Source: Scatosoma sp045594025
GTDB lineage: Bacteria > Bacillota > Clostridia > Christensenellales > Borkfalkiaceae
Length of the DNA: 64,000 nucleotides
Direction of reading: 5' to 3'
Assembly: GCA_045594025.1 (NCBI GenBank)
Contig: JAZNXS010000017.1
Coordinates: 1 to 64,000 of the forward strand
Position 1 is the first letter of the stretch; every line of letters begins with the position of its first letter. The position numbers and the translations under genes were made by a program. Below the pieces are notes generated by a model. The model saw nothing but the letters and a program-made list of their open reading frames with translations. It had not been told where the DNA came from and did not search any database. This document shows positions 26,822 through 35,434 of this stretch, piece by piece.

Positions 26822-27556
26822 ATGGCAAAAAAGCCGTTGTTTTATAGAATGCTTTGGAAAACCGTGCGGTTTTTCTACGGGAAGCGAGAATTTGTCGGGT
26901 TGGAGAATATCCCACAGGAGCCTTGTATTATTATCGGGAATCATGCGCAAGCGCATGGGCCGCTTTCCTGCGAGTTGCATTTTCCTGCCAAGAAAAAAAT
27001 TTGGTGTATCGGGCAGATGATGCACGTCAAAGAGGTACCTGCGTACGCGTATCAGGATTTTTGGTCGTTCAAGCCCAAGTGGACGAGGTGGTGGTATAAG
27101 CTACTGTCCTACTTAATGGCACCGCTTTGCGGCTATGTATTCAACCATGCGGACACCATCGCCGTGTATAAGGACGCGAGGGGGTTGAGTACGTTTAAGG
27201 AATCGGTAAAGGCGTTGGGCGAAGGCGCACACGTAATCATTTTCCCTGAAAAAGGAGAGAAATATAACGAAATTGTCAACGCATTTCAGGATAAGTTTGT
27301 CGACGTAGCAAGGTTATATTATAAGCGGTATAAAAAAGCGGTGTCTTTCGTGCCGATGTATAATGCGCCGTCGTTAAGAAAGATTGTTTTTGGAAAGCCG
27401 ATTGCGTTCGATCCTACGCTGAGCCCTGAGGAATTGCGCGAAAAGATTTGCACTTATCTTCAAAAGGAGATTACAAGGCTCGCCAAAGAATTGCCCAAAC
27501 ACCGCGTTGTTCCTTATGAGAATATTAAAAAGAAAAACTATCCATATAATAAATAA
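26822..27556 (+). CDS. PlsC-like glycerolipid acyltransferase
   Basis: A 244-residue membrane-associated acyltransferase. IIIGNHAQAHGP (about 37-48) takes the place of the catalytic HX4D block, and VIIFPEKGEKYNE (about 140) is the substrate-binding FPEG-type block. The spacing between them and the overall length fit 1-acyl-glycerol-3-phosphate acyltransferases. The canonical HX4D Asp is absent (His41 is followed four residues on by His and Gly), so the reaction may differ, or the block may be read differently. It stands alone behind AGGAGGAAAGG. Confidence 0.75.
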   Translation: MAKKPLFYRMLWKTVRFFYGKREFVGLENIPQEPCIIIGNHAQAHGPLSCELHFPAKKKIWCIGQMMHVKEVPAYAYQDFWSFKPKWTRWWYKLLSYLMAPLCGYVFNHADTIAVYKDARGLSTFKESVKALGEGAHVIIFPEKGEKYNEIVNAFQDKFVDVARLYYKRYKKAVSFVPMYNAPSLRKIVFGKPIAFDPTLSPEELREKICTYLQKEITRLAKELPKHRVVPYENIKKKNYPYNK

Positions 27557-27578
27557 GGATTTTTTACAGCCAAACAAA

Positions 27579-27603
27579 AAACACCTCGCAAGAGGTGTTT
27601 AAT
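27579..27603. terminator. bidirectional terminator
   Basis: AAACACCTC and GAGGTGTTT form a perfect 9-bp stem with a GCAA loop between the convergent acyltransferase and XRE genes. Confidence 0.8.
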
Positions 27604-27796
27604 CTTTTATTAAATCTTCTAAGGAAATGTCGAAGAATGCAGCAAGCTGTACAAGCTGCGTGATAGACGGCTCTGTATAGCCCGTTTCCCAATGCGAAAT
27701 CGTTTTTACCGAAACGTTTAATGCGGTTGCAAGCGCGGCTTGACTCAACGCTTTCGCTTTTCTTAAATTGACTAAATTTTCCTTGAACTGTATCAT
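27599..27796 (-). CDS. XRE-family repressor
   Basis: A 65-residue protein that is little more than an XRE HTH: LRKAKALSQAALATALNVSVKTISHWE covers helices 1-3, and ITQLVQLAAFFDISLEDLI covers helices 4-5. It should bind DNA as a dimer. It is transcribed away from a small coiled-coil gene, and the gap between them holds a perfect inverted repeat overlapping that gene's promoter, which points to repression of the neighbour and itself. Confidence 0.85.
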   Translation of the reverse strand: MIQFKENLVNLRKAKALSQAALATALNVSVKTISHWETGYTEPSITQLVQLAAFFDISLEDLIKD

Positions 27797-27818
27797 ACTT
27801 TCCTCAATAGTATTATAT

Positions 27819-27856
27819 CAATAATTGAGAATTATACTTGACATTCTCAATTATTG
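27819..27856. promoter_or_regulatory. operator: 13-bp perfect inverted repeat
   Basis: CAATAATTGAGAA (27819-27831) and TTCTCAATTATTG (27844-27856) are exact inverted copies 12 bases apart. The right arm fills the spacer of the + strand promoter. The spacing suits two dimers or a looped dimer of the adjacent XRE protein. Confidence 0.75.
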
Positions 27857-27866
27857 AGATTATAAT
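27838..27866 (+). promoter_or_regulatory. promoter of the small coiled-coil gene
   Basis: Perfect TTGACA (27838-27843) and TATAAT (27861-27866), 17 bases apart, with the operator's right arm inside the spacer. Confidence 0.8.
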
Positions 27867-27894
27867 AGAAATAACAAAATATTGAGGGAATAAG

Positions 27895-28071
27895 ATGGAA
27901 GAAATAAAAACGGTTTTAATGGCGATTTATAAAAAACTTTGCGAAATGGATGCAAAACTAAAAGAAATAGAGGAAGAGGGATTGGAAATGCAAATGGAGT
28001 TGATGACGATACGGAAGGACGTTACGAATATTCAATATGATTTTTCTATTCTTACAGATAAAGGGGTTTAG
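27895..28071 (+). CDS. small coiled-coil protein, divergent from XRE repressor
   Basis: A 58-residue ORF. It starts MEEIKTVLMAIYKKL and continues with a heptad-like run of Leu/Met/Ile among Glu and Lys, so it should form a helical bundle or coiled coil. It has no cysteines paired, no membrane helix and no known motif. GAGGGAATAAG precedes the ATG. The consensus promoter under an operator and the HTH neighbour suggest a tightly repressed gene, possibly a regulator partner or an addiction-type module, though no toxin signature is visible. Function is unknown. Confidence 0.65.
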   Translation: MEEIKTVLMAIYKKLCEMDAKLKEIEEEGLEMQMELMTIRKDVTNIQYDFSILTDKGV

Positions 28072-28125
28072 TTTTTTCACAAAAGCTTTAAAAATGTGGA
28101 ACATTAAAAAAATTTTTTAAAACCA

Positions 28126-28154
28126 TTGACAAAAAAAATGTTAAGTGGTATAAT
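28126..28154 (+). promoter_or_regulatory. promoter of the small lipoprotein gene
   Basis: Perfect TTGACA (28126-28131) and TATAAT (28149-28154) with a 17-base A-rich spacer. Confidence 0.85.
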
Positions 28155-28189
28155 ACTTTCATAAAATTTTATTTTGGAGGAAAACTCAT

Positions 28190-28573
28190 ATGAAAAAATT
28201 TTTAGTTGGTCTTATGACTGCACTTTTCTGTCTCTGCCTTGCGGCTTGCGCACCTGCTAACCTTGAAAAAGCACAGGAAAAGCTTAAAGATGCTGGCTAC
28301 ACGATTATTAGTGCTTCTGAAGAAGCTATTCCCGGTGTTGACGGCTCCGTTGGTTCCATTACGGCAGCAAAGGGCGCTGATACCCTTATGGGCAACTTCA
28401 CTGGCGACGGCGAATTTATCATGGCTGTTCTTTTCGAATCTGCTTCCGATGCAAAGGAATATTATGAAGAACACAAAGATGAAGCTGAAGAAGACGAAGA
28501 TCAGATCATTAAGCAGGACGGTAAGTGGGTTTATTCCGGTACCGAAGGTGCTGTTGAAGCGTTCACGAAATAA
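28190..28573 (+). CDS. small secreted lipoprotein
   Basis: A 127-residue protein with a signal peptide and lipobox LAAC (Cys20). The mature part is small and acidic, ending in EDEDQIIKQDGKWVYSGTEGAVEAFTK. Alternating strands and a helix suggest a compact alpha/beta fold of the type seen in short surface lipoproteins, but I do not recognise the family. Its strong promoter, TTTGGAGG ribosome site and codons rich in preferred forms suggest high expression. It stands alone. Confidence 0.75.
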   Translation: MKKFLVGLMTALFCLCLAACAPANLEKAQEKLKDAGYTIISASEEAIPGVDGSVGSITAAKGADTLMGNFTGDGEFIMAVLFESASDAKEYYEEHKDEAEEDEDQIIKQDGKWVYSGTEGAVEAFTK

Positions 28574-28587
28574 TTTTTGAGAACAAT

Positions 28588-28617
28588 AAAAACGGATGCA
28601 AACGCATCCGTTTTTTT
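28588..28617 (+). terminator. terminator after the small lipoprotein
   Basis: AAAACGGATGC pairs perfectly with GCATCCGTTTT around an AAAC loop, followed by seven T residues counted with the stem end. Confidence 0.9.
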
Positions 28618-28687
28618 GTTTGCGGTGGGGGATAATTCTCTTCGGGGGCATCGGGCGCCGTCCCCTACGGTGAAGTGTAAAATAAAA

Positions 28688-28718
28688 GGGCAGGTATGCG
28701 TTGAACGCATACCTGCCC
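28688..28718. repeat. palindromic repeat GGGCAGGTATGCGT, terminator-like
   Basis: A perfect 14-bp stem with a TGA loop, 3' of glyS. It is nearly identical to the palindrome at 42179-42211 and related to partial copies at 232, 4892, 20820, 37118 and 58392. On the minus strand it probably ends glyS transcription. Confidence 0.8.
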
Positions 28719-28731
28719 CGTTCGTTTTTAC

Positions 28732-30132
28732 TTAAAATTCGATTTTCTCTTCGATATATTTAATGGCTTCTTCCACGGAAACGCGGATCTGTTCCATGCT
28801 GTCGCGGTCGCGCACGGTAACGGTGTTGTCTTCCAAGGTCTGGAAGTCGATGGTTACACAGTACGGCGTACCGATTTCGTCCTGACGGCGATAACGTTTT
28901 CCGATAGAGCCCGTAACGTCGTAGGTCGCAGGGAATTTCTTCAGCATCTTCGCATAAATTTCGTCAGCCTTTTCAGAAAGGTTTTTCTGCAAGGGAAGAA
29001 CAGCGCACTTATAAGGCGCAAGCGCAGGATGCAAACGAAGCACCGTTCTAACGTCGTTCTTTTCTGCGTCTACCACTTCTTCATCGTATGCGTCCGTAAG
29101 GAAAGCAAGCACTACGCGGTCCGCGCCCAAGGAGGGTTCTACTACGTAGGGTACGTATCTTTCGTTGGTAACGGGATCGAGGTAGGTGATGGGCTTGCCG
29201 CATTCTTTCGCGTGCTGAGAAAGGTCGTAATCCGTTCTGTCTGCAATCCCCCAAAGCTCGCCCCAACCGAATGCGAAGTTGTATTCAAAGTCCGTCGTTG
29301 CCTTGGAATAGAAGCAAAGCTCTTCTGCGGAGTGATCTCTAAGATGCAGGTTTTCTTCCTTCATACCCAAGGAAAGAAGCCAGTTCTTGCAGAAATCTTT
29401 CCAGTACGCAAACCATTCGAGGTCGGTGCCGGGCTTGCAGAAGAATTCCAGCTCCATCTGTTCGAATTCACGGGTACGGAACGTAAAGTTACCGGGGGTG
29501 ATTTCGTTACGGAAGGATTTACCGATCTGACCGATACCGAAGGGCACTCTCATACGGGTGGAACGCTGTACGTTTTCGAAGTTTACGAAGATACCCTGCG
29601 CCGTTTCGGGGCGAAGGTATACCGTGTTCGTAGAGTCTTCCGTTACACCCTGGAAGGTCTTGAACATCAAATTAAATTTACGGATGGAAGTGAAGTTGGA
29701 GTTGCCGCAAATGGGGCAAACGATTTTGTGTTCGGTGATGAACGCTTCCAAAGCGTCGTTGTCCATACCTTCCACCTTAACGTCCAGCTTCTTTTTCGCT
29801 ACGTACGCTTCCACGAGGTTGTCGGCTCTATGGCGCGCCTTACAGCTCTTGCAATCCATAAGCGGATCGGAGAAACCGCCAAGGTGGCCCGAAGCCATCC
29901 ACGTACGGGTATTCATCAAAATTGCGCAATCCACGCCCGTGTTATAGGGGTTTTCCTGTACGAATTTTTTCCACCAAGCTTTCTTTACGTTGTTTTTGAG
30001 TTCCACACCCAAAGGACCGTAATCCCAGGTGTTTGCAAGTCCGCCGTAAATTTCACTGCCGGGAAAAATGAAACCTCTGTTTTTACAAAGAGAAACGAGT
30101 TTTTCCATCGTTACTGCTCTTTTTTCTGCCAT
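28732..30132 (-). CDS. glyS: glycine-tRNA ligase, single-chain type
   Basis: A 466-residue class II synthetase of the eukaryote/archaea-like alpha2 type found in many Firmicutes, rather than the two-subunit bacterial form. It opens with MEKLVSLCKNRGFIFPGSEIYGG and LANTWDYGPLG, characteristic of this type. The CKSCKARHRAD and CPICGN pairs form the zinc-like insertion. FRNEITPGNFTFRTREFEQME holds class II motif 2, and the C-terminal domain (about 370 onwards) is the anticodon-binding fold. GAGAGGTG precedes the ATG. It is monocistronic with a short leader, so no T-box is present. Confidence 0.97.
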   Translation of the reverse strand: MAEKRAVTMEKLVSLCKNRGFIFPGSEIYGGLANTWDYGPLGVELKNNVKKAWWKKFVQENPYNTGVDCAILMNTRTWMASGHLGGFSDPLMDCKSCKARHRADNLVEAYVAKKKLDVKVEGMDNDALEAFITEHKIVCPICGNSNFTSIRKFNLMFKTFQGVTEDSTNTVYLRPETAQGIFVNFENVQRSTRMRVPFGIGQIGKSFRNEITPGNFTFRTREFEQMELEFFCKPGTDLEWFAYWKDFCKNWLLSLGMKEENLHLRDHSAEELCFYSKATTDFEYNFAFGWGELWGIADRTDYDLSQHAKECGKPITYLDPVTNERYVPYVVEPSLGADRVVLAFLTDAYDEEVVDAEKNDVRTVLRLHPALAPYKCAVLPLQKNLSEKADEIYAKMLKKFPATYDVTGSIGKRYRRQDEIGTPYCVTIDFQTLEDNTVTVRDRDSMEQIRVSVEEAIKYIEEKIEF

Positions 30133-30171
30133 GATAGCACCTCTCTCGATTTATAAATTCAATACAAAGTC

Positions 30172-30201
30172 ATTATACAATGTTTTGCTTGGTTAAGTCA
30201 A
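30172..30201 (-). promoter_or_regulatory. promoter of glyS
   Basis: On the minus strand TTGACT and TATAAT are separated by 18 bases, ending about 40 bases before the glyS ATG. Confidence 0.65.
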
Positions 30202-30421
30202 TCGAAAGGGGGAAGATTTTTCAGAAAAATTTTCCAAGAGAGAGCAGTTTTTCCTAAAAATATTTTTCTAAAGAAAAAAAGTTGTAAAAATGACAAAAAA
30301 ATCGAAAAAAGTTGGGCTAGAACTATTCCCTTTTTTGAAAAAGTATGTTATAATACTATAACTAGGATTATACATAGTCGATAAGTATGTCCCAAAACGA
30401 TTTGCAAGAGAGGAGAACGGA

Positions 30422-32077
30422 ATGCTTTCGGATATCGAGATTGCAGAGAGCGCCAAATTGATAGACATTCGTGAAGTGGCGAAAAAGCTCAACCTCACGG
30501 AAGAGAATTTGGAGCTTTACGGAAAATACAAAGCGAAAATCAGCTTACCTAAAAACGCAGCGCGCAAAGCGAAGCTCATTTTGGTGACGGCAATCAACCC
30601 CACGTCTTCGGGGGAGGGCAAAACCACTGTTTCCATCGGGCTTGCGGACGGCCTTTCCAAAATCGGCAAACGCGCTTGTCTTGCGCTTAGAGAGCCTTCG
30701 CTCGGTCCCGTGTTCGGTATCAAAGGCGGCGCGGCGGGCGGCGGATATGCGCAGGTCGTGCCTATGTCCGAAATCAATCTGCACTTCACGGGGGATTTAC
30801 ACGCGATCACCGCGGCAAATAATCTTCTTTGCGCTTTGATGGATAACCACATTTTCCGTGGAAACGAACTGAAAATCGACGTAAATAATATTTACTTCCA
30901 CCGTTGTATGGATATGAACGAACGTCAGCTGATCAACGTAACGATCGGTGGCAAAGGCAGAGGGGTGGAAAGAGAGGACCATTTCGATATTACGGCGGCA
31001 AGCGAGGTCATGGCAGTGCTGTGCTTGGCAACCGATATCGACGATTTAAAAAAGAGACTGGGCAATATCATCGTCGGCTTGAACACCGACGGCGAATATG
31101 TACGGGCTAAGGATATTCCCGGTGCGGTAGGTTCTATGGCGGTACTTTTAAAGGACGCAATGAAACCCAACCTCGTACAAACGTTGGAACATACTCCTGC
31201 GATTATTCACGGCGGACCGTTTGCGAACATTGCGCACGGGTGCAACAGTGTGCAGGCGACGTACGCGGCGATGAGCCTTGCGGAATATGCAGTAACCGAA
31301 GCAGGGTTTGGCGCAGACCTTGGCGCGGAGAAGTTTTTGGATACGAAGTGCCGCGCGGCAGGTATCGAGCCGGATTGCGTAGTCATCGTAGCAACCGTGA
31401 AAGCGTTGAAGCTGCACGGCGGCGCAGACAAGACCAACCTTTCCATGGAGAATTTGGAAGCGTTGGAAAAGGGCATGCCTAACCTCTTAAAGCATATAGA
31501 AAACATCAAAAACGTATATAAAAAGCCTGTTGTTGTGGCGATGAACAGATTCTTCACCGATACGCAGGCGGAAACCGATTTCGTCATCGAAACGGTGAAA
31601 AAAGCAGGCTCGGTAGCGGTCTTTACAGACGTATTCTTAAAAGGCGGCGAGGGCGGTAAGGAATTGGCGGCAGAGGTCGTTAAAGCTTGCGAAATCCCCT
31701 CGAAAATGGAATTCCCTTACGAATTAAACGAAGGGGTTTGCGAAAAGATTGAGAACATCGCGAAGAAAATTTACGGCGCGGACGGCGTGGATTTCTCGGA
31801 AGAAGCGCTTTCCAAAATCAAGACCATTGAAGAAAAGGGTTGCGGAAATCTGCCCGTGATCATTGCGAAAACGCAATATTCCCTTTCTGATAATGCAGAG
31901 CTGTTGGGTAGACCCGAGGGCTTCCGTGTGACGGTGAGAGACATCGTTTTGAAAGGCGGCGCGGGCTTTATCGTAGCCATCGCAGGTAAGATTATGTTGA
32001 TGCCCGGTTTAGGCGCACATCCTGCGGCGGAGAAGATTGATTTGTTGTCGGACGGCACAATTGTCGGTTTGTCTTAA
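30422..32077 (+). CDS. fhs: formate-tetrahydrofolate ligase
   Basis: A 551-residue cytosolic enzyme that makes 10-formyl-tetrahydrofolate from formate, THF and ATP, feeding purine synthesis or acetogenic and serine/glycine one-carbon flow. The ATP loop is TSSGEGKTT (61-69), followed by GLADGL and the family signatures LREPSLGPVFGIKGGAAGGGYAQV in the first domain and HGGPFANIAHGCNS later. Length and order match the family throughout. AGAGGAGAA precedes the ATG; a TATAAT at about 30349 is visible but its -35 is weak. Confidence 0.97.
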   Translation: MLSDIEIAESAKLIDIREVAKKLNLTEENLELYGKYKAKISLPKNAARKAKLILVTAINPTSSGEGKTTVSIGLADGLSKIGKRACLALREPSLGPVFGIKGGAAGGGYAQVVPMSEINLHFTGDLHAITAANNLLCALMDNHIFRGNELKIDVNNIYFHRCMDMNERQLINVTIGGKGRGVEREDHFDITAASEVMAVLCLATDIDDLKKRLGNIIVGLNTDGEYVRAKDIPGAVGSMAVLLKDAMKPNLVQTLEHTPAIIHGGPFANIAHGCNSVQATYAAMSLAEYAVTEAGFGADLGAEKFLDTKCRAAGIEPDCVVIVATVKALKLHGGADKTNLSMENLEALEKGMPNLLKHIENIKNVYKKPVVVAMNRFFTDTQAETDFVIETVKKAGSVAVFTDVFLKGGEGGKELAAEVVKACEIPSKMEFPYELNEGVCEKIENIAKKIYGADGVDFSEEALSKIKTIEEKGCGNLPVIIAKTQYSLSDNAELLGRPEGFRVTVRDIVLKGGAGFIVAIAGKIMLMPGLGAHPAAEKIDLLSDGTIVGLS

Positions 32078-32137
32078 GCGACGTATATACTTCGCATCTA
32101 CGCCGTTTTACGGCGGTACAGCGGAAACATATTAAAA

Positions 32138-32167
32138 TTTACAGTGATATAGCATATTCACTATAAA
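32138..32167 (+). promoter_or_regulatory. promoter of glnS
   Basis: TTTACA (32138-32143) and TATAAA (32162-32167) with an 18-base spacer. The leader is only about 5-10 bases before the ATG at 32179, so a second promoter upstream is possible. Confidence 0.45.
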
Positions 32168-32178
32168 CGAGAGAAATT

Positions 32179-33813
32179 ATGAAAACAATCGAAGCAACCA
32201 ACTTTATAGAACAGATCATAAACGCGGATATCGAAAGCGGAAAGATCGAAGCGGTACAAACCCGTTTCCCTCCCGAACCCAACGGATATCTCCATATCGG
32301 CCACGTGAAGAGTATGCTTGTCAACTTCGGTACGGCGAAGAAGTACGAAGGCAAGTGCAACCTCTTCTTTGACGACACGAATCCTTCCAAGGAAAAGACG
32401 GAATTCGTCGACGCCATTCGTAAGGACATCGAATGGGTAGGATATAAGTGGGCGAAAGAGGTATATGCGTCCGATTTCTTTGACGTGATTTACGAGTATG
32501 CGGAAAAGTTGATTTTGGACGGAAAGGCATTCGTTTGCGATCTTTCTCCGGAAGAAATCAGCGCCACCAGAGGCTCGCTGACGCAGGCAGGTACGGAAAG
32601 TCCGTACAGAAACCGCAGCGTGGAAGAGAATTTGCAGCTCTTCCGTGAAATGAAAGCAGGTAAGTACGCGGACGGCAGCAAGTGCTTGCGCGCGAAGATC
32701 GATATGGCGTCGCCGAACATGAACATGCGCGATCCCGTAATCTATCGTATCTTACGTTGCACGCATCACCGTACGGGGGATAAATGGTGCATCTATCCCA
32801 TGTATGACTACGCGCATCCCATTTGCGATTATTTGCAGGGCGTAACCCATTCTTTGTGTACCCTGGAATTTGAAGATCACAGACCGTTATACGACTGGGT
32901 GGGGATCAACCTCGGTTTTGCGCCGAAGCCTCGTCAAATCGAATTTGCCCGTCTTGCCGTAACGAACATGGTCATGTCCAAGCGCTATTTGAAAAAGCTT
33001 GTGGAAGAAGGGCACGTACACGGTTGGGACGATCCTCGTATGCCGACGGTAACCGGTTTGCGTAACCGCGGCGTTCCGCCCGAAGCGTTACTTGATTTCT
33101 GCACGAAGATCGGTATCGTTAAGGCGAATTCGGAATGTCAGCTTTCCTACCTCGAAGCGTGCATTCGTGACAACTTAAACGAGAATGCAGAACGCGCGAT
33201 GGCAGTACTTGATCCCTTAAAGGTAACGATTACCAACTACGAAGGGGAAGAGCTGTTGGACGCGGCGATTCATCCTTTGAAGCCGGAACTGGGTATGAGA
33301 AAGGTGGCTTTTTCGAACACGGTCTATATCGACAGAGCAGACTTTGCGGAAGTACCTCCTCCCAAATACCAGCGCTTAAAGCCGGACGGCTACGTGCGTT
33401 TAAAGGGTGCGTATATCATTCATTGCGACGAGATCGTCAAGGATGAAGAGGGGAACGTGGTCGAGTTGAAATGCTCGTACGTGCCCGAAAGCAGATCCTC
33501 TAACGATACCAGCGGTTTGAAGGTAAAAGGTACGATTCAGTGGGTAGACGGCAAAACGGGCGTGGATGCGGAAATCCGCAAATACGGCGTGCTGCTTAGA
33601 GACGCTGATTATCCCGGTCAGGATTTCGGCGAACGTATGAATACGGACAGCGAGCATATTTTCCAGGGCAAGGCAGAGCCTTATCTTGCGGAAAGCGAAG
33701 ACGGAAAGCAATTCCAGCTGATGCGCGTTGGGTATTATAAAAAATGCGTGGACGAACAGGGCAAGCTTGTATTGTCCGAGATCGTGTCTTTGAAAGACAA
33801 TTTCAATAAATAA
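32179..33813 (+). CDS. glnS: glutamine-tRNA ligase
   Basis: A 544-residue class I synthetase that charges tRNA-Gln directly. FPPEPNGYLHIGHVKSM carries the HIGH motif (39-42), VMSKR is the KMSKS equivalent, and the two beta-barrel anticodon-binding domains follow. The PEPNG context separates it from GltX. Its presence means this lineage can make Gln-tRNA without only relying on the GatCAB route, which is not universal in Clostridia and often indicates an old transfer. GAGAGAAAT precedes the ATG. The downstream membrane gene follows after 60 bases with no terminator. Confidence 0.96.
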   Translation: MKTIEATNFIEQIINADIESGKIEAVQTRFPPEPNGYLHIGHVKSMLVNFGTAKKYEGKCNLFFDDTNPSKEKTEFVDAIRKDIEWVGYKWAKEVYASDFFDVIYEYAEKLILDGKAFVCDLSPEEISATRGSLTQAGTESPYRNRSVEENLQLFREMKAGKYADGSKCLRAKIDMASPNMNMRDPVIYRILRCTHHRTGDKWCIYPMYDYAHPICDYLQGVTHSLCTLEFEDHRPLYDWVGINLGFAPKPRQIEFARLAVTNMVMSKRYLKKLVEEGHVHGWDDPRMPTVTGLRNRGVPPEALLDFCTKIGIVKANSECQLSYLEACIRDNLNENAERAMAVLDPLKVTITNYEGEELLDAAIHPLKPELGMRKVAFSNTVYIDRADFAEVPPPKYQRLKPDGYVRLKGAYIIHCDEIVKDEEGNVVELKCSYVPESRSSNDTSGLKVKGTIQWVDGKTGVDAEIRKYGVLLRDADYPGQDFGERMNTDSEHIFQGKAEPYLAESEDGKQFQLMRVGYYKKCVDEQGKLVLSEIVSLKDNFNK

Positions 33814-33873
33814 GTAAAAAACGGCAATTGCCGTGTAAAACGGACGAGAGTCCGTGATATAAGGAGAAGAAAT

Positions 33874-35079
33874 ATGATTTCTTTACATTCGGTTTTAGCA
33901 GGCGGTTTAATAGGAATGATCCCGACGTTCTTTACGGTCATTTCTGTGATTGTACTTGCTCTTGCGTTCATTATGGGCTTTACGAAGGGATTTCGTAAAG
34001 TGAGCTGGAACGGTTTAACTTGGCTTACCGCAGGTGTTCTGTACGCGACGGTGGCAAAGTCTATTCGTTCCGATGCGAGCGCCACGCTTGAATTTGCACT
34101 TTCGTTGATTATTGCAGTGGCTTGCGTTGCGGTATCGATGGTAGCCTTCGGTATTTTGGGACACTTCCTTCGTCCCAGAGTAAGATGGGTAAAAGACGAT
34201 GCAAACAGCGACACCTCGCTTGCGGAATATGGCTTGGAATTCGAGCCTGAGTACTTAGATTACGACGGAGAAGACGATATCATGCCGTACGGCAAGAGAA
34301 TCCACAAGACCGGACTTACCCCTCCCAACGTATTTGGGCGTTTGTTCGGCGGTGTTTCCTGCGCGGTAAACGTAGCAATGATTTTGTGGGTAATTGCCGG
34401 CGTATGCATGTTTGCGGTTGAGGCTACTATGCTCAAAAGCATGGGGTACGACGTGATTTTCGCGGGGGCTTTTGCGCAGCAGCTTTTTGGGTTTGTTAAA
34501 CTGTATCTGTTGGATTTCGTGACGATCGGCATTATTATTGCCATTGCAAGAAAGGGGTACTATACCGGCTTTGTCAGCAGTCTTCGTTCGTTCATCGTAA
34601 CCGTTGGCGGTATCGCAGGCGTGGCCGTGGCTTTCTATCTGCCTTTCTCGGATATGGCAAACACGGACGTTGGTTTGTCCTATTTCTTAAACAAGTTGGT
34701 TGTTAGATGCATGAATATGTTCGAAGGTATCGGCGGTTCGTTTAGCGGCATTATCGGTAGAATTTTCGCGGGCGTAGTACTTGCGGTGATTATCAGTATC
34801 CTTATGGCGCTTTTGAACGCTTTGCTTGCAAAGTGCTGTAAAATGGTTAGCAGTAGCCGTCCTACGCGCTGGATTGACGCATGTCTTGCATGCTTGCTCT
34901 ATATGGTAATCGGCGTGGCGATTGTAGTTGCTTGCTGGTTCCTGATTTCCGCATTCGATTATTTTGGCGTACTTCGCTTTGGCGAAATTATCGAGGAAAC
35001 GTCCCGCTTGTCTAACGGTTTGTTCCGTTTTGCAAGAGGTGTCGTTGAGACGATGGTTGCTCCGTTGTTGGGTAAATAA
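33874..35079 (+). CDS. polytopic membrane protein, possibly CvpA-like duplicated
   Basis: A 401-residue protein with about eight membrane helices and a long soluble loop (about residues 108-155) rich in Asp/Glu. Two places share the pattern of a CvpA-family start: GFTKGFRKVSWNGLTWL and RKGYYTGFVSSLRSFIV, each followed by Gly/Ala-rich helices. That suggests an internal duplication of a CvpA-type unit; CvpA proteins are small membrane proteins of unclear role, linked to colicin V export and envelope stress. ATAAGGAG precedes the ATG. Function is not known. Confidence 0.6.
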   Translation: MISLHSVLAGGLIGMIPTFFTVISVIVLALAFIMGFTKGFRKVSWNGLTWLTAGVLYATVAKSIRSDASATLEFALSLIIAVACVAVSMVAFGILGHFLRPRVRWVKDDANSDTSLAEYGLEFEPEYLDYDGEDDIMPYGKRIHKTGLTPPNVFGRLFGGVSCAVNVAMILWVIAGVCMFAVEATMLKSMGYDVIFAGAFAQQLFGFVKLYLLDFVTIGIIIAIARKGYYTGFVSSLRSFIVTVGGIAGVAVAFYLPFSDMANTDVGLSYFLNKLVVRCMNMFEGIGGSFSGIIGRIFAGVVLAVIISILMALLNALLAKCCKMVSSSRPTRWIDACLACLLYMVIGVAIVVACWFLISAFDYFGVLRFGEIIEETSRLSNGLFRFARGVVETMVAPLLGK

Positions 35080-35098
35080 AACCGAATTTCATATAAAT

Positions 35099-35136
35099 AA
35101 AAGCGGACTTTTGCATGACGCAAAAGTCCGCTTTTT
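35099..35136 (+). terminator. terminator after the membrane protein
   Basis: AAAAGCGGACTTTTGC and GCAAAAGTCCGCTTTTT form a 16-bp stem around a short loop. Confidence 0.9.
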
Positions 35137-35285
35137 GATGCAATATACGGCAAAGCGAAGTTTCCTAACACGTAATGCATAGCGAAATATATTTATTAAT
35201 GTGCGCGTGCGCGTACGTTATACGGTTTTTGTTTTCACAGCCAAACGTAATATTTCACAGCGAAAGAAAAATAAATAAAATATAC

Positions 35286-35314
35286 TTGACGATTTGATGA
35301 AAATGCAGTATCAT
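35286..35314 (+). promoter_or_regulatory. promoter of the GH20 gene
   Basis: TTGACG (35286-35291), 17-base spacer, TATCAT (35309-35314). The predicted leader is about 135 bases and is folded. Confidence 0.6.
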
Positions 35315-35315
35315 A

Positions 35316-35434
35316 AAGGTGTATTGATGTGTGACAACGGTAGTCGACCGTTAAGCGACAATCATGCAATTTACTGATGGTCGTTATCGAAATAGCACCT
35401 TAAAAGAATGAAAACGGCGATAAACCGTATCGCC
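35316..35434 (+). promoter_or_regulatory. structured 5' leader (riboswitch-like) of the GH20 gene
   Basis: AAGGTG (35316) can pair with CACCTT (35396), closing a junction with two hairpins: AACGGT/ACCGTT (35336-35352) and a longer one, CGACAATCA with TGATGGTCG (35356-35383). A further perfect hairpin GGCGATA/TATCGCC (35416-35434) sits just before the AAAAAGGAG ribosome site. I could not match this to a known riboswitch class. Metabolite sensing or protein binding that controls translation is inferred. Confidence 0.5.

Noticed and set aside
27895..28071. Classical type II toxin call for the 58-residue protein
   Set aside because: No toxin fold or catalytic motif is visible; only the regulatory layout resembles such modules.
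29029..30156. 375-codon open frame on the + strand
   Set aside because: Shadow of glyS.
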